Part shown: in pieces, positions 11,665 to 22,369 of the stretch
How the letters are laid out: every line of letters starts with the position of its first letter
How positions within the stretch are numbered: position 1 is the stretch's first letter
Source: Blasia pusilla
Taxonomy: Eukaryota > Marchantiophyta > Marchantiopsida > Blasiales
Length of the DNA stretch: 64,000 nt
Assembly (NCBI GenBank): GCA_050084515.1
Contig: CM114272.1
Location: 20,708,001-20,772,000, forward strand
Reading direction: 5' to 3'
Program-made: the position numbers and the translations under genes
Notes under the pieces: model-generated
Seen by the model: only the letters and a program-made list of their open reading frames with translations
Database searches by the model: none
What the model was told of the DNA's origin: nothing

Positions 11665-12035
11665 CAATGTTGTACAAAAATGGACCTATCCGTCTATAGG
11701 TCAGACAAGTCCACAAACATGCTGAACAAGTCCAAGTCACCCGCATAGGCTTGGGATGTGGAAACATGTGCAAGCTTAAATTAAGGGTGCAAAACAAGGA
11801 CCAAACGAGTGTGCAGGCTATGGGCCTACATAGAGCCCGCACTACCCTATGCAAGGCTAGACGCGGGCCCTGCGCAAGCTAGTGTGGGCCACAGCGAGCC
11901 AAGGCAAGCTCACCGTAGGCCATGCAAGCAGGCCAATCCTGGGTCTATGTTATGGGTAGGATGGGACTCAGATACGGGCCTTAGGATCCTAGGTCCACAC
12001 AGACATGTCCGTCCTAGGGACAAACATGCTATGTC
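11665..12035. mobile_element. GC-rich MITE, hAT-like family, copy b (truncated)
   Basis: The left end CAATGTTGTACAAAAATGGAC is a mutated form of the family terminus CAAGGTTGCACAAAAACGG. The interior again carries GAGCCCGCAC and GGGCC blocks, and the right side holds ACATGTCCGTCCTAGGGAC. The right terminal repeat is missing or too decayed to see. Confidence 0.5.
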
Positions 12036-12248
12036 GACCAATACCATAACAACTCAAAGACAAAACTTACCATATCACTTGACTACACCTATACGACCTA
12101 AATTGTTCATACCTATTGCTCTCACAAATTGACCACCACAAACTACCAGATACTACACATATATACCAAACTCACACAGGGAGGCATAGACCCTAATGTC
12201 TATGATTATTAAAGTCACATCACTTGGCAAAACATCTACTCCGCATTA

Positions 12249-12312
12249 AGGTTGCACACGTACACAATCCATGTTCCTGGACTTATGTTTGTCCCTAGGG
12301 CAGACATGTCTC
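12249..12312. mobile_element. Short MITE fragment, hAT-like family, copy c
   Basis: It starts with AAGGTTGCACACGTACACAA and continues with GTTTGTCCCTAGGGCAGAC, the usual subterminal motif. The GC-rich interior and other end are absent. Confidence 0.5.
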
Positions 12313-12780
12313 AGTGATGGAATATTGGTCGGCTCTTCCCTTCCATATGAAACATATGGAAGGAGAGAGCCAAGTGCTTGGTAGTGGGTCTTAATATGAG
12401 ACATGTGTCGTATCCTAGTATGGGATATGTAAAGGCTTAGTATGAGCAATTAAGCGGTGGACTTTTATATGGTATATCCTGACTAGGATAGATGTGTGGA
12501 GTTGTGACGAAGTGCAAGTTGATTGGATAGTACACCCATGTGTGTGTAATTGGATATTATACCCATGTGTGTGTAGTTTTTCCCTAAGAATGTGTATATA
12601 TTGATAATGGCGGTTGCCAAGTTGTCATGAGAGTGGTGATATTTTTCACCACATAGGATATGTCCAGTGCATGGATGGGTGTGACCATGTGAGTCTTGGT
12701 GGCGTGAGGTGATTGCCGATGGTAACGTTTGAGACTAATTAGTAGTTGATTAGGCGTGTTATCAACTTATAATCCACTCA

Positions 12781-12945
12781 CTAGTAAGGTATCCGTGCAA
12801 TGCACGGAAAAAAAATTGTTTGAAGAGTTATTGTTAGTGAGGGGATTAATGATGCTACATACAAACTCAAACTTTTTCTTCTTGCCCATAACATGTGAAA
12901 CATTTTTTTTCTTGTCCAATTACCACATGTCAATAGGGCCTTAAT
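12781..12945. repeat. Dispersed repeat R3, copy 1
   Basis: It shares a roughly 100-bp core with 19,995-20,100 and 55,098-55,250: a variant of AAATTCAAACCTT, a CTGCCCGTAATATGTGAAAC-like block, TTTTCTTG, then TTGCCACATGTC. It also holds GTGCAATGCACGG upstream. No coding content; probably the end of an unclassified non-autonomous transposon. Confidence 0.55.
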
Positions 12946-13029
12946 AATAGTTTTTAAAAATTGTGTTTAAATTTCCAAAGTTTATATTACAATTTCCACT
13001 GTTTAAAATCTTATAATTCGATTCCTAAA

Positions 13030-13255
13030 CGAGGAAACTGACGCCGTCCGAAAAGAGACGAATAGTGTCGGTGACGAGACGGCGTCCGCAATACGACGGA
13101 CGGCGTTCAAACGTTTGTCCGGGAGACGTCATCCGCGATATGACGGACGCGTTTAAACAGACGTCGTCGCGCGGACGTAGTTCGTTGGGAGACGGACGAC
13201 GTCGATCGCCCCGACCGACCTCCGGGCCCGCGCCGAGGGCAGGCATGCAACGGAA
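13030..13255. other. CpG-dense segment with repeated GACGG motifs
   Basis: GACGGCGTCC, GACGGACGGCG, GACGTCATCC, GACGGACGCG and GACGTCGTCG occur in close succession, giving a CpG density far above the neighbouring AT-rich DNA. The overlapping frames on both strands (60-90 codons) are a consequence of this composition. Either a young, not yet deaminated insertion or a promoter-like island. Confidence 0.5.
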
Positions 13256-13598
13256 GCATTGCTGTGCCGTTGTCCGTCGCTGCTTAGAACTAACCAGCTA
13301 CCCTTGAATGCGAAGCAAGAGCAAACTATGGCCTTAGCATATATATATGGCCAAACACTTGTTAATTTCCTTTTCGATCTCCATATCCGTTTCTGCCCGA
13401 TGCAATGTAGTTTTCCCCAATCCAACTGCGCAGTTCAACTGGTTGCATCTCGGTCCTACTATCTTACCATGGCACGTCAGTTCAATGCTGCAGTTGACCA
13501 GGCCATACGATACGCACAGTTATGATTGCACAACGAGCGCTTTGTGGCGGTTAACTGCGAGGGTTTCCATCCATGATCAAACCACCTTTTGAAGATCC

Positions 13599-13635
13599 TC
13601 ATATATATATATACATATATAAATTAAAAAAAAAA
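13599..13635. repeat. AT microsatellite followed by A-run
   Basis: An ATATATATATA tract runs into an A10 stretch. Simple-sequence DNA. Confidence 0.85.
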
Positions 13636-14004
13636 TGCTTTTGGTGGTCAGTATACAGGAATCGCGAGATTTTGATCACCTACTAATTCTTTCGAGTTGT
13701 GAGTGGAGGCACTTGCCTCGAGTCTTCTTGCAAACTCCTTCGTTGACCTCCATGCGTAAAGCAACCGGAGAATTAGCGATCCGTGGCACGATCGGCAAAC
13801 TAGAGAGCGAAGCATGACTGTTAGAGAAATAAAGATTTGTGGATGCAGGAAGCACTGCATAATGTGTGTGTGCAGTGGACCGTTCCACGTGACATTCATT
13901 TCTGGTTGCTCGAAGGATCGCCAATCGGTGGAAAGGGGACTGTCCTCCTTAACTAAGCGCAAGAGAACGTAGACAGAAATTGAGAGACACCGTCTTTTGG
14001 ATTC

Positions 14005-14310
14005 CACAGAATCACGGCGCCGTGGAAATCCGGTTTTGAAATCCGACGGCTTAGAGTCGATAGGAGAAATGTCACGTAGAGTGGTGAGTTCTTGAACGAT
14101 GATGGTGATAGTCACATCGCCGTGGAAATGAGATTTTGAAATCCGGAAGAGTAAATAGGAGTCGATAGGAGAAATGTCACGTAAACTGGTGAGTTCTTGA
14201 ATGATGATGGTGAGAGTCACGTCGCCATGGAAATGAGAATTTGAAATCCGGAAGAGTAAATAAGAGAGATGTCAGGTAAACTAGTGAGTTCTTAAATGAT
14301 GATCGATAGT
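14005..14310. repeat. Tandem repeat, about 105-bp unit, nearly three copies
   Basis: Successive units begin with CGCCGTGGAAAT-like sequence near 14,016, 14,117 and 14,222. Each contains GATAGGAGAAATGTCACGTA or a close variant, GTGAGTTCTTGAA and ATGATGATGGTGA. The third unit is partial and diverged. A 190-codon minus-strand frame across it (14,220-13,648) simply translates the repeat. Confidence 0.8.
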
Positions 14311-14769
14311 CCGCAACAGCGGATGTTGAACAAGTAAGAAGCCTACGTATTAATCCCGAATAGACTTCCCCTTGGATTAGATTCCTAACACAAGTTTATA
14401 ATTTGACCCCCTATCGAGAAAGTTTGCTAATACAATCGAAAGGAAAGTTCTAAGTGGTTTTTAAGGTCAAGTTCTAACATAAACTAAAAGTTTTATTCAA
14501 AGGAACTCGATAGCAGCACTCTTTCAGAGCTCTCAAGCTCCGATGCGCGACAAGCGTATCAGTTTCCGTCCATCCAAATTTGAAACGCAGCAACGATCGA
14601 CGCGGCTCATGCAGGCTGAGAGCGATGAGTATTGTTGGAATTTCGGTGTTGAAGACCTATTCGTACAGTACCAAATTTCCGGCCCTCGCCCTGACCTCGA
14701 GCTGCAAAACACAATGTTGCATGAATTCCTGGAGGCCGTCATTGTTCGATGACTACGAATTTAATCCCG

Positions 14770-14982
14770 CTAGTAAAACCTGGCAGCAACGAGTCCGGCA
14801 CCAGCGATAAGCAAACTCGCGATCATTGAGGCAGGCGTAAGCCCAGCTGCAGCAGAAACCAAGGCAGGGCCTGGAGCCGGGGCGTGAGCTGAACCTTCGA
14901 GTGCCACTGCCACTCCGACGCTGGAGGCCGCGACCGCTGCGGCAAAGATGATAGCAACAGCTGAGCGCATGGTGGGTGCCAT
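14770..14982 (-). CDS. Arabinogalactan peptide (AG-peptide), GPI-anchored
   Basis: The 70-residue protein starts at the ATG at 14,982 (MAPTMRSAVAII...). An upstream start at 15,066 would add 28 residues and spoil the signal peptide, so I prefer 14,982. Residues 1-28 form a signal peptide with a long Ala/Val/Ile core. Next comes the short mature segment with AHAPAPGPA, whose Ala-Pro and Gly-Pro pairs are typical sites of proline hydroxylation and type II arabinogalactan O-glycosylation. A small-residue omega-site region follows (SAAAGLTP), then a hydrophobic C-terminal tail (IASLLIAGAGLVAARFY) fitting a GPI-anchor signal. Length and layout match plant AG-peptides. It would act at the outer plasma membrane and cell wall. 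No introns are needed. It stands alone between non-coding stretches. Confidence 0.82.
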   Translation of the reverse strand: MAPTMRSAVAIIFAAAVAASSVGVAVALEGSAHAPAPGPALVSAAAGLTPASMIASLLIAGAGLVAARFY

Positions 14983-17559
14983 TCTCTCTGTAGATGAGCC
15001 TTGCGAAAGCCGGCGAAGTGCGAGGAGCGGATGAAGTAGGAAAATAGTAGACAAATTAAGTGTCACCTACTGAAGAAATCGGTCGCGTCAGCTCTATCTA
15101 TCTATGAACGGAGTTCTCTCTCGAGCAGAGTCGTCAGGTCGATTAGCGGAGAGGAAGAAGTAGACTCTGACTCGAAAGAGACTCCGGAAAGCGCTGGAAC
15201 TCTTGATCTCTAGACGAAGTGTGCTTTGAGGAGCTGATGAAGCTAGACGCAAAGCGACGACGGATATATAGGTAGTGACGGTTCTATGCTCAGTCTTTGT
15301 GGATCCGCAGGGCTGGGGAACATCACAGTGGCACTCGTAACAGCGAAGTTGTTTTCCGTCAATTCCAAACTGTAACAGTGAGACCGGAGGCCTGTTGAAA
15401 TCATCTGGAATCGTGCACTGAACGAGTTGCAAGGGCATGGCACAGCTCCAGTCCGGATCCGAATGCCGTTTGCGAGCCGAAAGTAGCGCCAACGCGTAAA
15501 TAAAACATGTCACAGTCCTCACCTTGCTCCAGTAAACTTGAAGCAACGCAACCGGTCCCCACCACCAGAGTCCGAATTTGGCAAAGCCAGCCTACTCGAC
15601 CTGCCCCGCACGCACTCCCCTGCAGGAATACAGCCTGAAACCTCTGGCATTACCATTCCACCTGCAGTCGCTGCCATCGCACGGCAACTCACGCCAAGAC
15701 AGGTCTACCTGTAGATGTACAAGCAATCGCTTGGGAGCATCACCTCACCCAAAATCGTTTGGTCGAGTGCTGCCGAATGAACTGTTGCTGCGTGGAGATG
15801 GCTTCACATCCATTGTTCGGCTTTCAGTTCGTGCAAAGATGTACAAATTGAAGTGGAACAGGCCGGCAGGCTTAAACTTGGTGAGTAGCAGTGCTGAACT
15901 CGTGACTACAGAACCATTGTGGCATAGCTTAATTCGAGTTAGACTTCCGAATATGAAGATGTCCTGACCGGAAATTCACAGTTGGGATTGCTGTGGTTGA
16001 CGGTGGTCCTCAAACGCTGGACACCGCCAAGACCGCCATCACAAAGTGGGAGTCGTGGCCCGGGTGTTCAAAGAGCTTCGCAAGCTTCGACAGGCTTACG
16101 TAATTTGAATGCCTTGAACGCCGTACGATCGATTGGAAGTGCGAATTGATCGAGACAAGATACCGAGCTTGACGAACTGCAGAGCCTCGGTGGAGGCTGT
16201 GTTCATACGTTCCTCTTCTTTTGGGGCCGTACGTTTTCCAAGCAAGATTGCAAGGGGAGCTGTCATTTTCATGGAAGATTCCAGGTACCCAGATAAACAA
16301 CCTCCTCTCTATTCGGTAGAATGAAGCAGCCATAGGAGTGGCTCCACATTTTCATTCATCTAAATCTCTTGCAGGTCTGCTGCCAGTCCCAGTGCGCAAG
16401 CTTTAGCTGCGGTATGTGTGGAGCTTCCTAACGGCTTCTTCTCAACTTTCGATGCTTTAGAAGTTGGGAATAGATAAAAAATTGCAGCCTCGGTGCATTT
16501 TGCTCTCCCAAACAGACAGTAATTAGTCCCCACTATTTATAATTCAGACTATAGACCGTACGTTGGTGCTCTGGAACCGTCACGCAGTCTCACGATCGCG
16601 GCAACCGAAGCATGTGATCGAGGGCCTAAAAGGTTTGAAGACATCCTGTAATTCAGCAATTAGCACGGCCAAAGGAACAGTAGCTGTTGACATAGTCGGT
16701 GAGTTCACACTTTAACTCACACTTCAACTCGCCAATTCAACACTTTCCGTCTCCAGAAGATCGAAAGTGTAAAGTTATGGAGACGGAAAGTGTATAATTA
16801 TGATTCCATTTGGCAGGATCTATCAAAAGGACTGCGATGACTATTTTGCTCCCAAATTCCTTGAAGGGAACAGACTTCAAGCCCAAAGCCTATTCGCAAT
16901 TCTTTAACCTAAAGGTCCTAGAATCGTAAGTGGCGTTATGCTTCGACTGTTGGTCGGGATTCACGGTAAGATTTACAACGAAAATTGTCCCGCTCCAGTT
17001 GCACTAATCTCTATCGTGGTATATAGACTTCAGTCGAGATACTACCATATATGATATCCTGCAGATATCAGGGCCCATCGTAATCGGGACTATCTTCTGT
17101 CTGTTGTATAAATTCCTCAAAAACGAGAACCGAAGGTCGAGAGGTGTGCAGGCCTCATTTCTTTGGAAAAGAAAGCATTAAGCCTGAATCATGAACCCTA
17201 AAGTGATGCAACCTTTCTGAAAGTCAAATCATTATTCCGATGGAATAATATTGATAATGACTTGGAATCCTTATGAAGTAAAATGAACAAACTCTCGTTA
17301 AGGCCCCTTACTTGTCCACGAGAACTCTGTGACCTAGGTCACTGCAGATTGCAATCAAGCTTTCTAACACTAAAGAAGAGAACATGAACAAAACGATATT
17401 AGTGGGTTTCCGGTGCTTTACTATAAGGGTAATGAATTAGCGGGAATTAAATTAAATTTTCTTTTTTTAATTGAATTATATCTTAATTCAACTTTTTCAA
17501 TTGAATGACCGCGTGTAAGTAGAATAGAGTTGAGGAATTCTCTAACCCCATCTCAATTC
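14983..17559. other. Upstream flank of the AG-peptide gene; no other gene recognised
   Basis: Frames at 15,546-15,094 (minus), 15,578-15,967 (plus) and 16,333-16,010 (minus) are open for 100-150 codons but show no recognisable domain. The part next to 14,982 may hold the AG-peptide promoter and 5' UTR. One perfect hairpin is listed separately. Confidence 0.45.
16740..16793. other. Perfect inverted repeat, 16-bp arms
   Basis: ACACTTTCCGTCTCCA (16,740-16,755) pairs perfectly with TGGAGACGGAAAGTGT (16,778-16,793) across a 22-base loop. The loop contains GAAAGTGT, a partial copy of the right arm. No flanking transposon ends seen. Confidence 0.8.
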
Positions 17560-17597
17560 TCAAACCAGTGCATGGCTAATGCCATGCACTGGTTTGA
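17560..17597. other. Perfect hairpin, 17-bp arms, 4-base loop
   Basis: TCAAACCAGTGCATGGC (17,560-17,576) and its exact complement flank TAAT. Not followed by a T-run, and far from any coding region. The 5' side contains GTGCATGG, an RY-like element, by chance or otherwise. Confidence 0.85.
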
Positions 17598-19994
17598 ACC
17601 GTCTCTCTTATTAACTTGTGGGTAATTAAAAATTAATTTCGAGTAATCTAATTAGTTCAAAAGACAACTGATGTTATTGTCATATAGAGAGAAGAAGAGT
17701 TTACAAAATGAAGGAGAGAACCACTCCGCAATAGATGAATGAATGGTGAGGTTAGAGGAGTGGAAACATAAGGTGTGGCCTTGCGTCCCTACTATCTCAT
17801 ATGGGTTCATTCTTCTTTTATTCATGCATTTTCATTTATTTGATGTCCTTTAGTTTCCAAGGTAGGTAATTTACAGTTAAACCTGAATCGGTTATGGTGC
17901 GGTGCTTTTGTCCCCTGCTGGAGATCCACGATGAAGTACGGCTGTTTGAAGTTTAGGACTTCAAAATATCTAAACTGAAGGAACAAATGACTATTCGCCT
18001 TGCTCAAAAAGAAGTCGTGCATCTTTCCGTCTACAAGATAACCACATACCTGACCAGATCAGCAGAGGCGAGTATGATTGTATTTCTACGGTCAGAAACG
18101 AGTGCATGCCTAAAAATCGTAATCGGAACGTATGACAAAAGAACAAGAATGTGTGCTAAAAAGTTCTGGACGGCTGTTGGGTTCCAGTGCTTCAAACCTA
18201 ATTTTCTAATCTGCCTTTCCTCCAAACTTCCTAATCTGTAAACTTATCACCCTTCGGTTCTTCTTATTCTTACCACCGCTGAGGTGCTTCTCCCACCTAT
18301 CATCCCCCGCAATGATTCTTTTCTGCTCCCGAAGTGAGTCTGGCGTATGTGGAGACGGCAGGTAGCACAAAAGTTTGTAATATATGAGGGACCTTGTGTG
18401 CAAACCAGGGCTGATCTAGTGGTTTCCGATTGTCTATGGGAAAACAGGCTCGTACCAGTATGCAGAGAATGGGCTATCGTTTATTGTTGAGAAAACTTTT
18501 GCTCACATGCATTTCCTCACTTGGCTACATGATAGCGACGTAGAAAGAAAATGATGAGACCAAGTCTTCTAGACATGCCACTTTTGAGCACAGAATGAAC
18601 AGAAAGGAGTGGGTGACATTGGAGAGCTCTATCGAATTACGTTATTCTGAACACCACAGGGACACTAAGTGTAAAGTACGTAAATGGTGGTCTCAATTCT
18701 GCTATTGTGTTTCCATAAGACCATGCAGATGAGTAAATTTGAAATTCATGGGAAATTCAGCGGATCTTTGCAATATTCGGAGTTTTATGGAAGATAACCG
18801 CACGCTGTGAAGGTTGGAAGTTTGGTGACGATGAAAATGTCAAGAAAGGGCCACAGTTTTATAAGAGAGGTTGGCCCTGTGCACTACCAGGTCGTTTGTA
18901 ATGGATCCGGGAGTCGTTGTAGAATGCGCTTACCAAGAATCAAGAGACCTATGGGCGTCTGATCTCAGATTGAAAGTGAGATTTGTATTAGTGATGGGGA
19001 GGAATTAGCAAGAATCCCACTCCTGTGGAAGTGTGAACTGAGGATGAGTGAGCCATTTGTGGAGCCCAGGTTCCACAAATGGCTCACTCATCCTCGCTTA
19101 CTGGTAACATTACATGCTTAGCCAGAGGCATCAAAAACGATACACAGAGAGCACTCAAAGTCATATTAGGGCAAGGAGCACAAGTGAGGGAACGAACGGT
19201 GATTCTGAACTGCGACAATGCTCCATGATATGGTGGCTGTATGTGGAGGTTTAAATCCAGATCAGTAGCGTTGTGTGTAGGGTTTAATTGTAGGGAACCT
19301 GTGTTAGGCGTTGCAGTTCAAGAAGTGTAGGTCATCGTAGGAGGACGTAGGCCAAGCAAATCGGCAGGGATACATCAAGGAAAGGTGTCATGTCTTTTAT
19401 TCTCCGTGAGAAGGAACGAGCTCATAATCCAACACTCGACATGAGAAGCTCTAGGGCTGGGAATTTCAATAGCCTTGCAGGAAATAAGATGATCAGATTG
19501 CACGAGAAACTGGAAATCATTTACTTCCCTCGTCCTTACCTATGCGCAGGTCTATATCGATCCATCCATAGAAACCAATACAGATGGAAACACCGAAATT
19601 CTCAGGGCAAAAAGCACTATCTTTCCTTGCTTCCAGAGTGCGTGGACCAAGGCGTATGGGAAATACCACGACCGAAACCCTAAACCTGAACGATGCAAAA
19701 AGTAGATTCAGAAAGGAGGAGAGAGGAGAAATAACAGAATATACAATGCGAGTACTCCTTGCTCTTAAACCTAGTCTTACTGACAGCAAACACTTATGGA
19801 GCTTCAAATGGTGTGCTGGATGGTGACAATAACCTCGGAAGATTCAGGACAGCGTGCCAGGGAATAAGCATTAGTGCTGCTCCATAGCGCTTTCGTGAAT
19901 CCTGGAGATGTGACTTATGACGAATTCATATATGTTGCTAGTAAGGTGCTTGCGCATGCACGAGATATTAAAAGGTGTATGATCGAAGAAGAGG
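17598..19994. other. No gene recognised
   Basis: Frames up to 97 codons on both strands (18,241-17,987, 19,390-19,683, 19,807-19,517) have no recognisable motifs. One long perfect inverted repeat is listed separately. Confidence 0.5.
19040..19095. other. Perfect inverted repeat, 24-bp arms, 8-base loop
   Basis: The left arm at 19,040-19,063 (GAGGATGAGTGAGCC...) pairs without mismatch with 19,072-19,095. The loop is GCCCAGGT. A transcript from either strand would fold into a stable stem, but it is short for a plant miRNA precursor. Confidence 0.85.
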
Positions 19995-20100
19995 GAATGA
20001 TGCTCCCCACAAATTCAAAATTCTTTTTTTCTGCTCGTAAAATGTGAAATATTTTCTTGTTGCCTAGTTGTCATGTGTCCAACAGAAATGTTTTTGCAAA
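19995..20100. repeat. Dispersed repeat R3, copy 2
   Basis: Shares with 12,781-12,945 and 55,098-55,250 the order AAATTCAAA, TCTGCTCGTAAAATGTGAAA, TTTTCTTG, then a GTCATGTGTC-like end. Confidence 0.55.
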
Positions 20101-20109
20101 TCAAGAAGA

Positions 20110-20520
20110 CATTCTCCCATAATAATAAAAATTTAAAAAGAAGATAATAAAATAAAACACTTAAAAAAAACGGATAGAATCAAATGGAAAGAAAAAAGGA
20201 AACAAAGAGGGAAAAAGAAGGGAAAGAAAAGAAAAAGGCAAATCATTTAAAAAAATCAAAATTAGATGGAGAAGAGAGAAAAAAAGGGAGAGATAAGACA
20301 AAGGGAAATTATTTAATTTTTGGGATAAAATTTACACATAATTTTAGGGAAAAATAGAGAAGGACAATAGAGGAAAAAAATTCCAAGAAAAAATTTAAAC
20401 ATAATTTTAAGGAAAAATAGAGAAAGAGAATAGAGGAAAAAGAGGGAAAGGGAATAAATATTGGAGGGCATATTTTAAAAAAAGAATTTTAAAAGGAAAA
20501 AGATTAGGTTAAGGAGAGGC
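20110..20520. repeat. Purine-rich low-complexity tract with a duplicated ~60-bp unit
   Basis: The plus strand is overwhelmingly A and G for about 400 bases. Within it a unit of roughly 60 bp holding CATAATTTTAGGGAAAAATA and GAGGAAAAA occurs twice in tandem (about 20,327-20,388 and 20,389-20,450). No coding content. Confidence 0.7.
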
Positions 20521-20648
20521 TCTGTAAGTACCCAACCCATCCTTGACCTAACTTGACTGTAGCCTGACGGTCATTGGCTATATCTACGGGGTGTCGCTAA
20601 GGGGGCCAGGTTCTAGACCGTCGGGTCATAACCTGGCGGTTATGAGTG

Positions 20649-20682
20649 GCGCTTAGGGTTTGCTATAGCAAACCCTAAGCGC
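20649..20682. other. 34-bp perfect palindrome of two inverted teloboxes
   Basis: GCGCTTAGGGTTTGCTA is followed directly by its exact complement, with no loop. Each arm contains the plant telobox AAACCCTAA. It lies in the region below the 3' end of Ty3/gypsy copy B. Confidence 0.85.
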
Positions 20683-21053
20683 AGCAAGGGATTAAGGGCC
20701 CTTCCGGACTAAGGAAGGGAAGGTTTACTACCTTCCCTTCCCTTCCTTTCCTTCCTCGTTCTTTTTGCTTTCTTGTGAGAGTAAGCGCAGGCTCGTCCCT
20801 ACCTTCAGCCTCCTCTCTACTTACTAGCATCGCTCTCGCCGTAGTGACCAAACTTGCATGAGCCCAATTCGGGCATAGCAAACCTTGTCCAGTCCACCCA
20901 CATTCCAGCCCCTATGCTCTTGCTCGACATTACTATCCCTGTCCCCTCAGATAGATCTGCAGTGGATCGCAAGACTCTAAGTAGAGTGGAGGATTTTTTC
21001 TGATTCATCTGTCGTGCAGATACACATCGCTACACAACATACATCGCTATCGA

Positions 21054-21135
21054 CAAACATACACACAAACACGTACGATCCCATGCTAACTCATGGCATC
21101 CAAACAACGAGACAAGAAGTACCAAAATATCTCCA
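21054..21135. repeat. About 82-bp direct repeat, copy 1
   Basis: Shares ACGATCCCATGCTAACTCAT, GGCATCCAAACAA and GTACCAAAATATCTC with 21,742-21,822. The two copies flank the LTR-like segment 21,137-21,649. Confidence 0.8.
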
Positions 21136-21136
21136 A

Positions 21137-21649
21137 TAAATCAAGTAGATCCAATCTCTCTCAACACCATAGCTCTCAATGTGTGCACTCTCTCTCAATG
21201 TCAAACCAAACCCACTCTCCTAATGAGAGGCTTGGGTTACACTCACAAGGCAAGGGACCATAGCTCCGCTGCCTCATACCAAGAGGTTCAACAAAGAGAG
21301 AATGAGCTCTCAAGCTCTCTCTCCTTGAGGTATACCCCCTTCCCTCTCCCAAGCTCTCTCCTCGGTAACCTATGCTCGCAGGTCACCTCCTTGGCTCTTG
21401 ACCTACTCTAGCGGGTCAAGGGTCACTTCCCAAAGTGGAAAGTAAACTCTACCAAACATACAAAAACTTACCTAAAATAGTAAGTTTCTCTATATTGCTC
21501 CAAATGAGCCGAAACGAAGGGAAAACCTGTTCTCTCAGGTTTCCCTAGACCTCAATAGGTCATCCTAGATCTTCTGAGCCTGTCATCTTCTACTCGCAAA
21601 GGCGCTCTACTAGATCTCTCCGATCTATCCTAAAAAAGTCGTGGATACA
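21137..21649 (-). repeat. LTR 5'-part fragment, also at 31,495-32,000
   Basis: About 500 bp are nearly identical to 31,495-32,000, including AATCAAGTAGATCCAATCTC, GGTAACC, GGGTCAAGGGTCACTTCCC and GATCTATCCTAAAAAAGT. On the minus strand the outer end reads TGTATCCACGACTTTTTTAGG here and TGTCACAACTTTTTAGG in the other copy, a plausible LTR start. It lies where copy B's 3' LTR would be expected, but the downstream part differs from the 31-kb copy. Confidence 0.6.
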
Positions 21650-21667
21650 ATTGCCGTCGAGCATACA

Positions 21668-21704
21668 TATCATTTGCACAACAATGTATGTTGTGCAAAT
21701 GATA
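21668..21704. other. Perfect hairpin, 16-bp arms
   Basis: TATCATTTGCACAACA pairs exactly with TGTTGTGCAAATGATA across ATGTA. It lies just outside the LTR-like start at 21,649. Confidence 0.8.
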
Positions 21705-21716
21705 AACTAGGGGAAA

Positions 21717-21824
21717 TTGGAGATATTTTGGTACTTCTTGTACCTAAACACACAAACACGCACGATCCCATGCTAACTCATGGCATCCAAACAATGAGAC
21801 AAGAAATACCAAAATATCTCTAAT
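21717..21824. repeat. Small inverted-repeat element with second copy of the 82-bp direct repeat
   Basis: ATTGGAGATATTTTGGTACT near 21,717 is mirrored by AAATACCAAAATATCTCTAA ending near 21,824, enclosing the copy at 21,742-21,822 of the 82-bp repeat. It abuts the CCCCCCTAG polypurine-tract complement. Confidence 0.7.
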
Positions 21825-22004
21825 TTCCCCCCTAGCTGATGGTTATGTCCCTCTAACTCCAGATAGCCTTCTATCCCTACCTACCATGATATACATCTCT
21901 CAGACGCTAAGAGCAAAAAAGCCAGGTGCTCATGTGGCCCCATCGTTGTTCGCCTTCTTGTCATCCATGTTGTAGACACAAGTCGGAATCTAGAACTACC
22001 TTCT

Positions 22005-22355
22005 GTCTGTACATTTGGGACACATCCATTGTCCCTCAAGAATCCTAGTAAGAGGTGGCGTCAGTTATGCCATATACCATCCTCTCGAATATCCATCACA
22101 GACTAGCATAGTGGCTGCACCACGGGTTGAACCACACAACATACACTGCAAGCATGCAGGAACTACTACTAAGCTCAAATCAAATGTACCGTCAATGTTC
22201 AGAAGATGACTTGGTGTAGAGTTATGCACATGGTCCTTCCAAACCATAGCATCGCGTCCCTCCAATAAGAGAACACCAGATGGCAAAATCTCACGTACTC
22301 TCAAGATGGTGCGCCGTGCAATCACATCCAATGTCATAGGTGTTGTCTGCTGCAA
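22005..22355 (-). pseudogene. Integrase C-terminus plus degraded PHD finger, copy B
   Basis: The frame at 22,355-22,065 aligns with copy A's integrase tail (TILRVREILPSGV..., VWKDHVHN). It reaches QCMLCGS, then MLVCDGYSRGWYM, where copy A has CDRCSRGWHM, so a zinc-ligand Cys has become Tyr and the ligand His has become Tyr. After a frame change the last Cys-Pro-x-Cys (WMCPKCT) is kept near 22,010. The PHD fold should be lost in this copy. Confidence 0.75.
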
Positions 22356-22369
22356 GTAGACATAGTCTC

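Noticed and set aside
13648-14220. 190-codon minus-strand ORF.
   Set aside because: Half of it translates the 105-bp tandem repeat, and the rest has no recognisable domain.
15094-15546. 150-codon minus-strand ORF upstream of the AG-peptide gene.
   Set aside because: No domain, no clear start context; more likely 5' flank of the AG-peptide gene.
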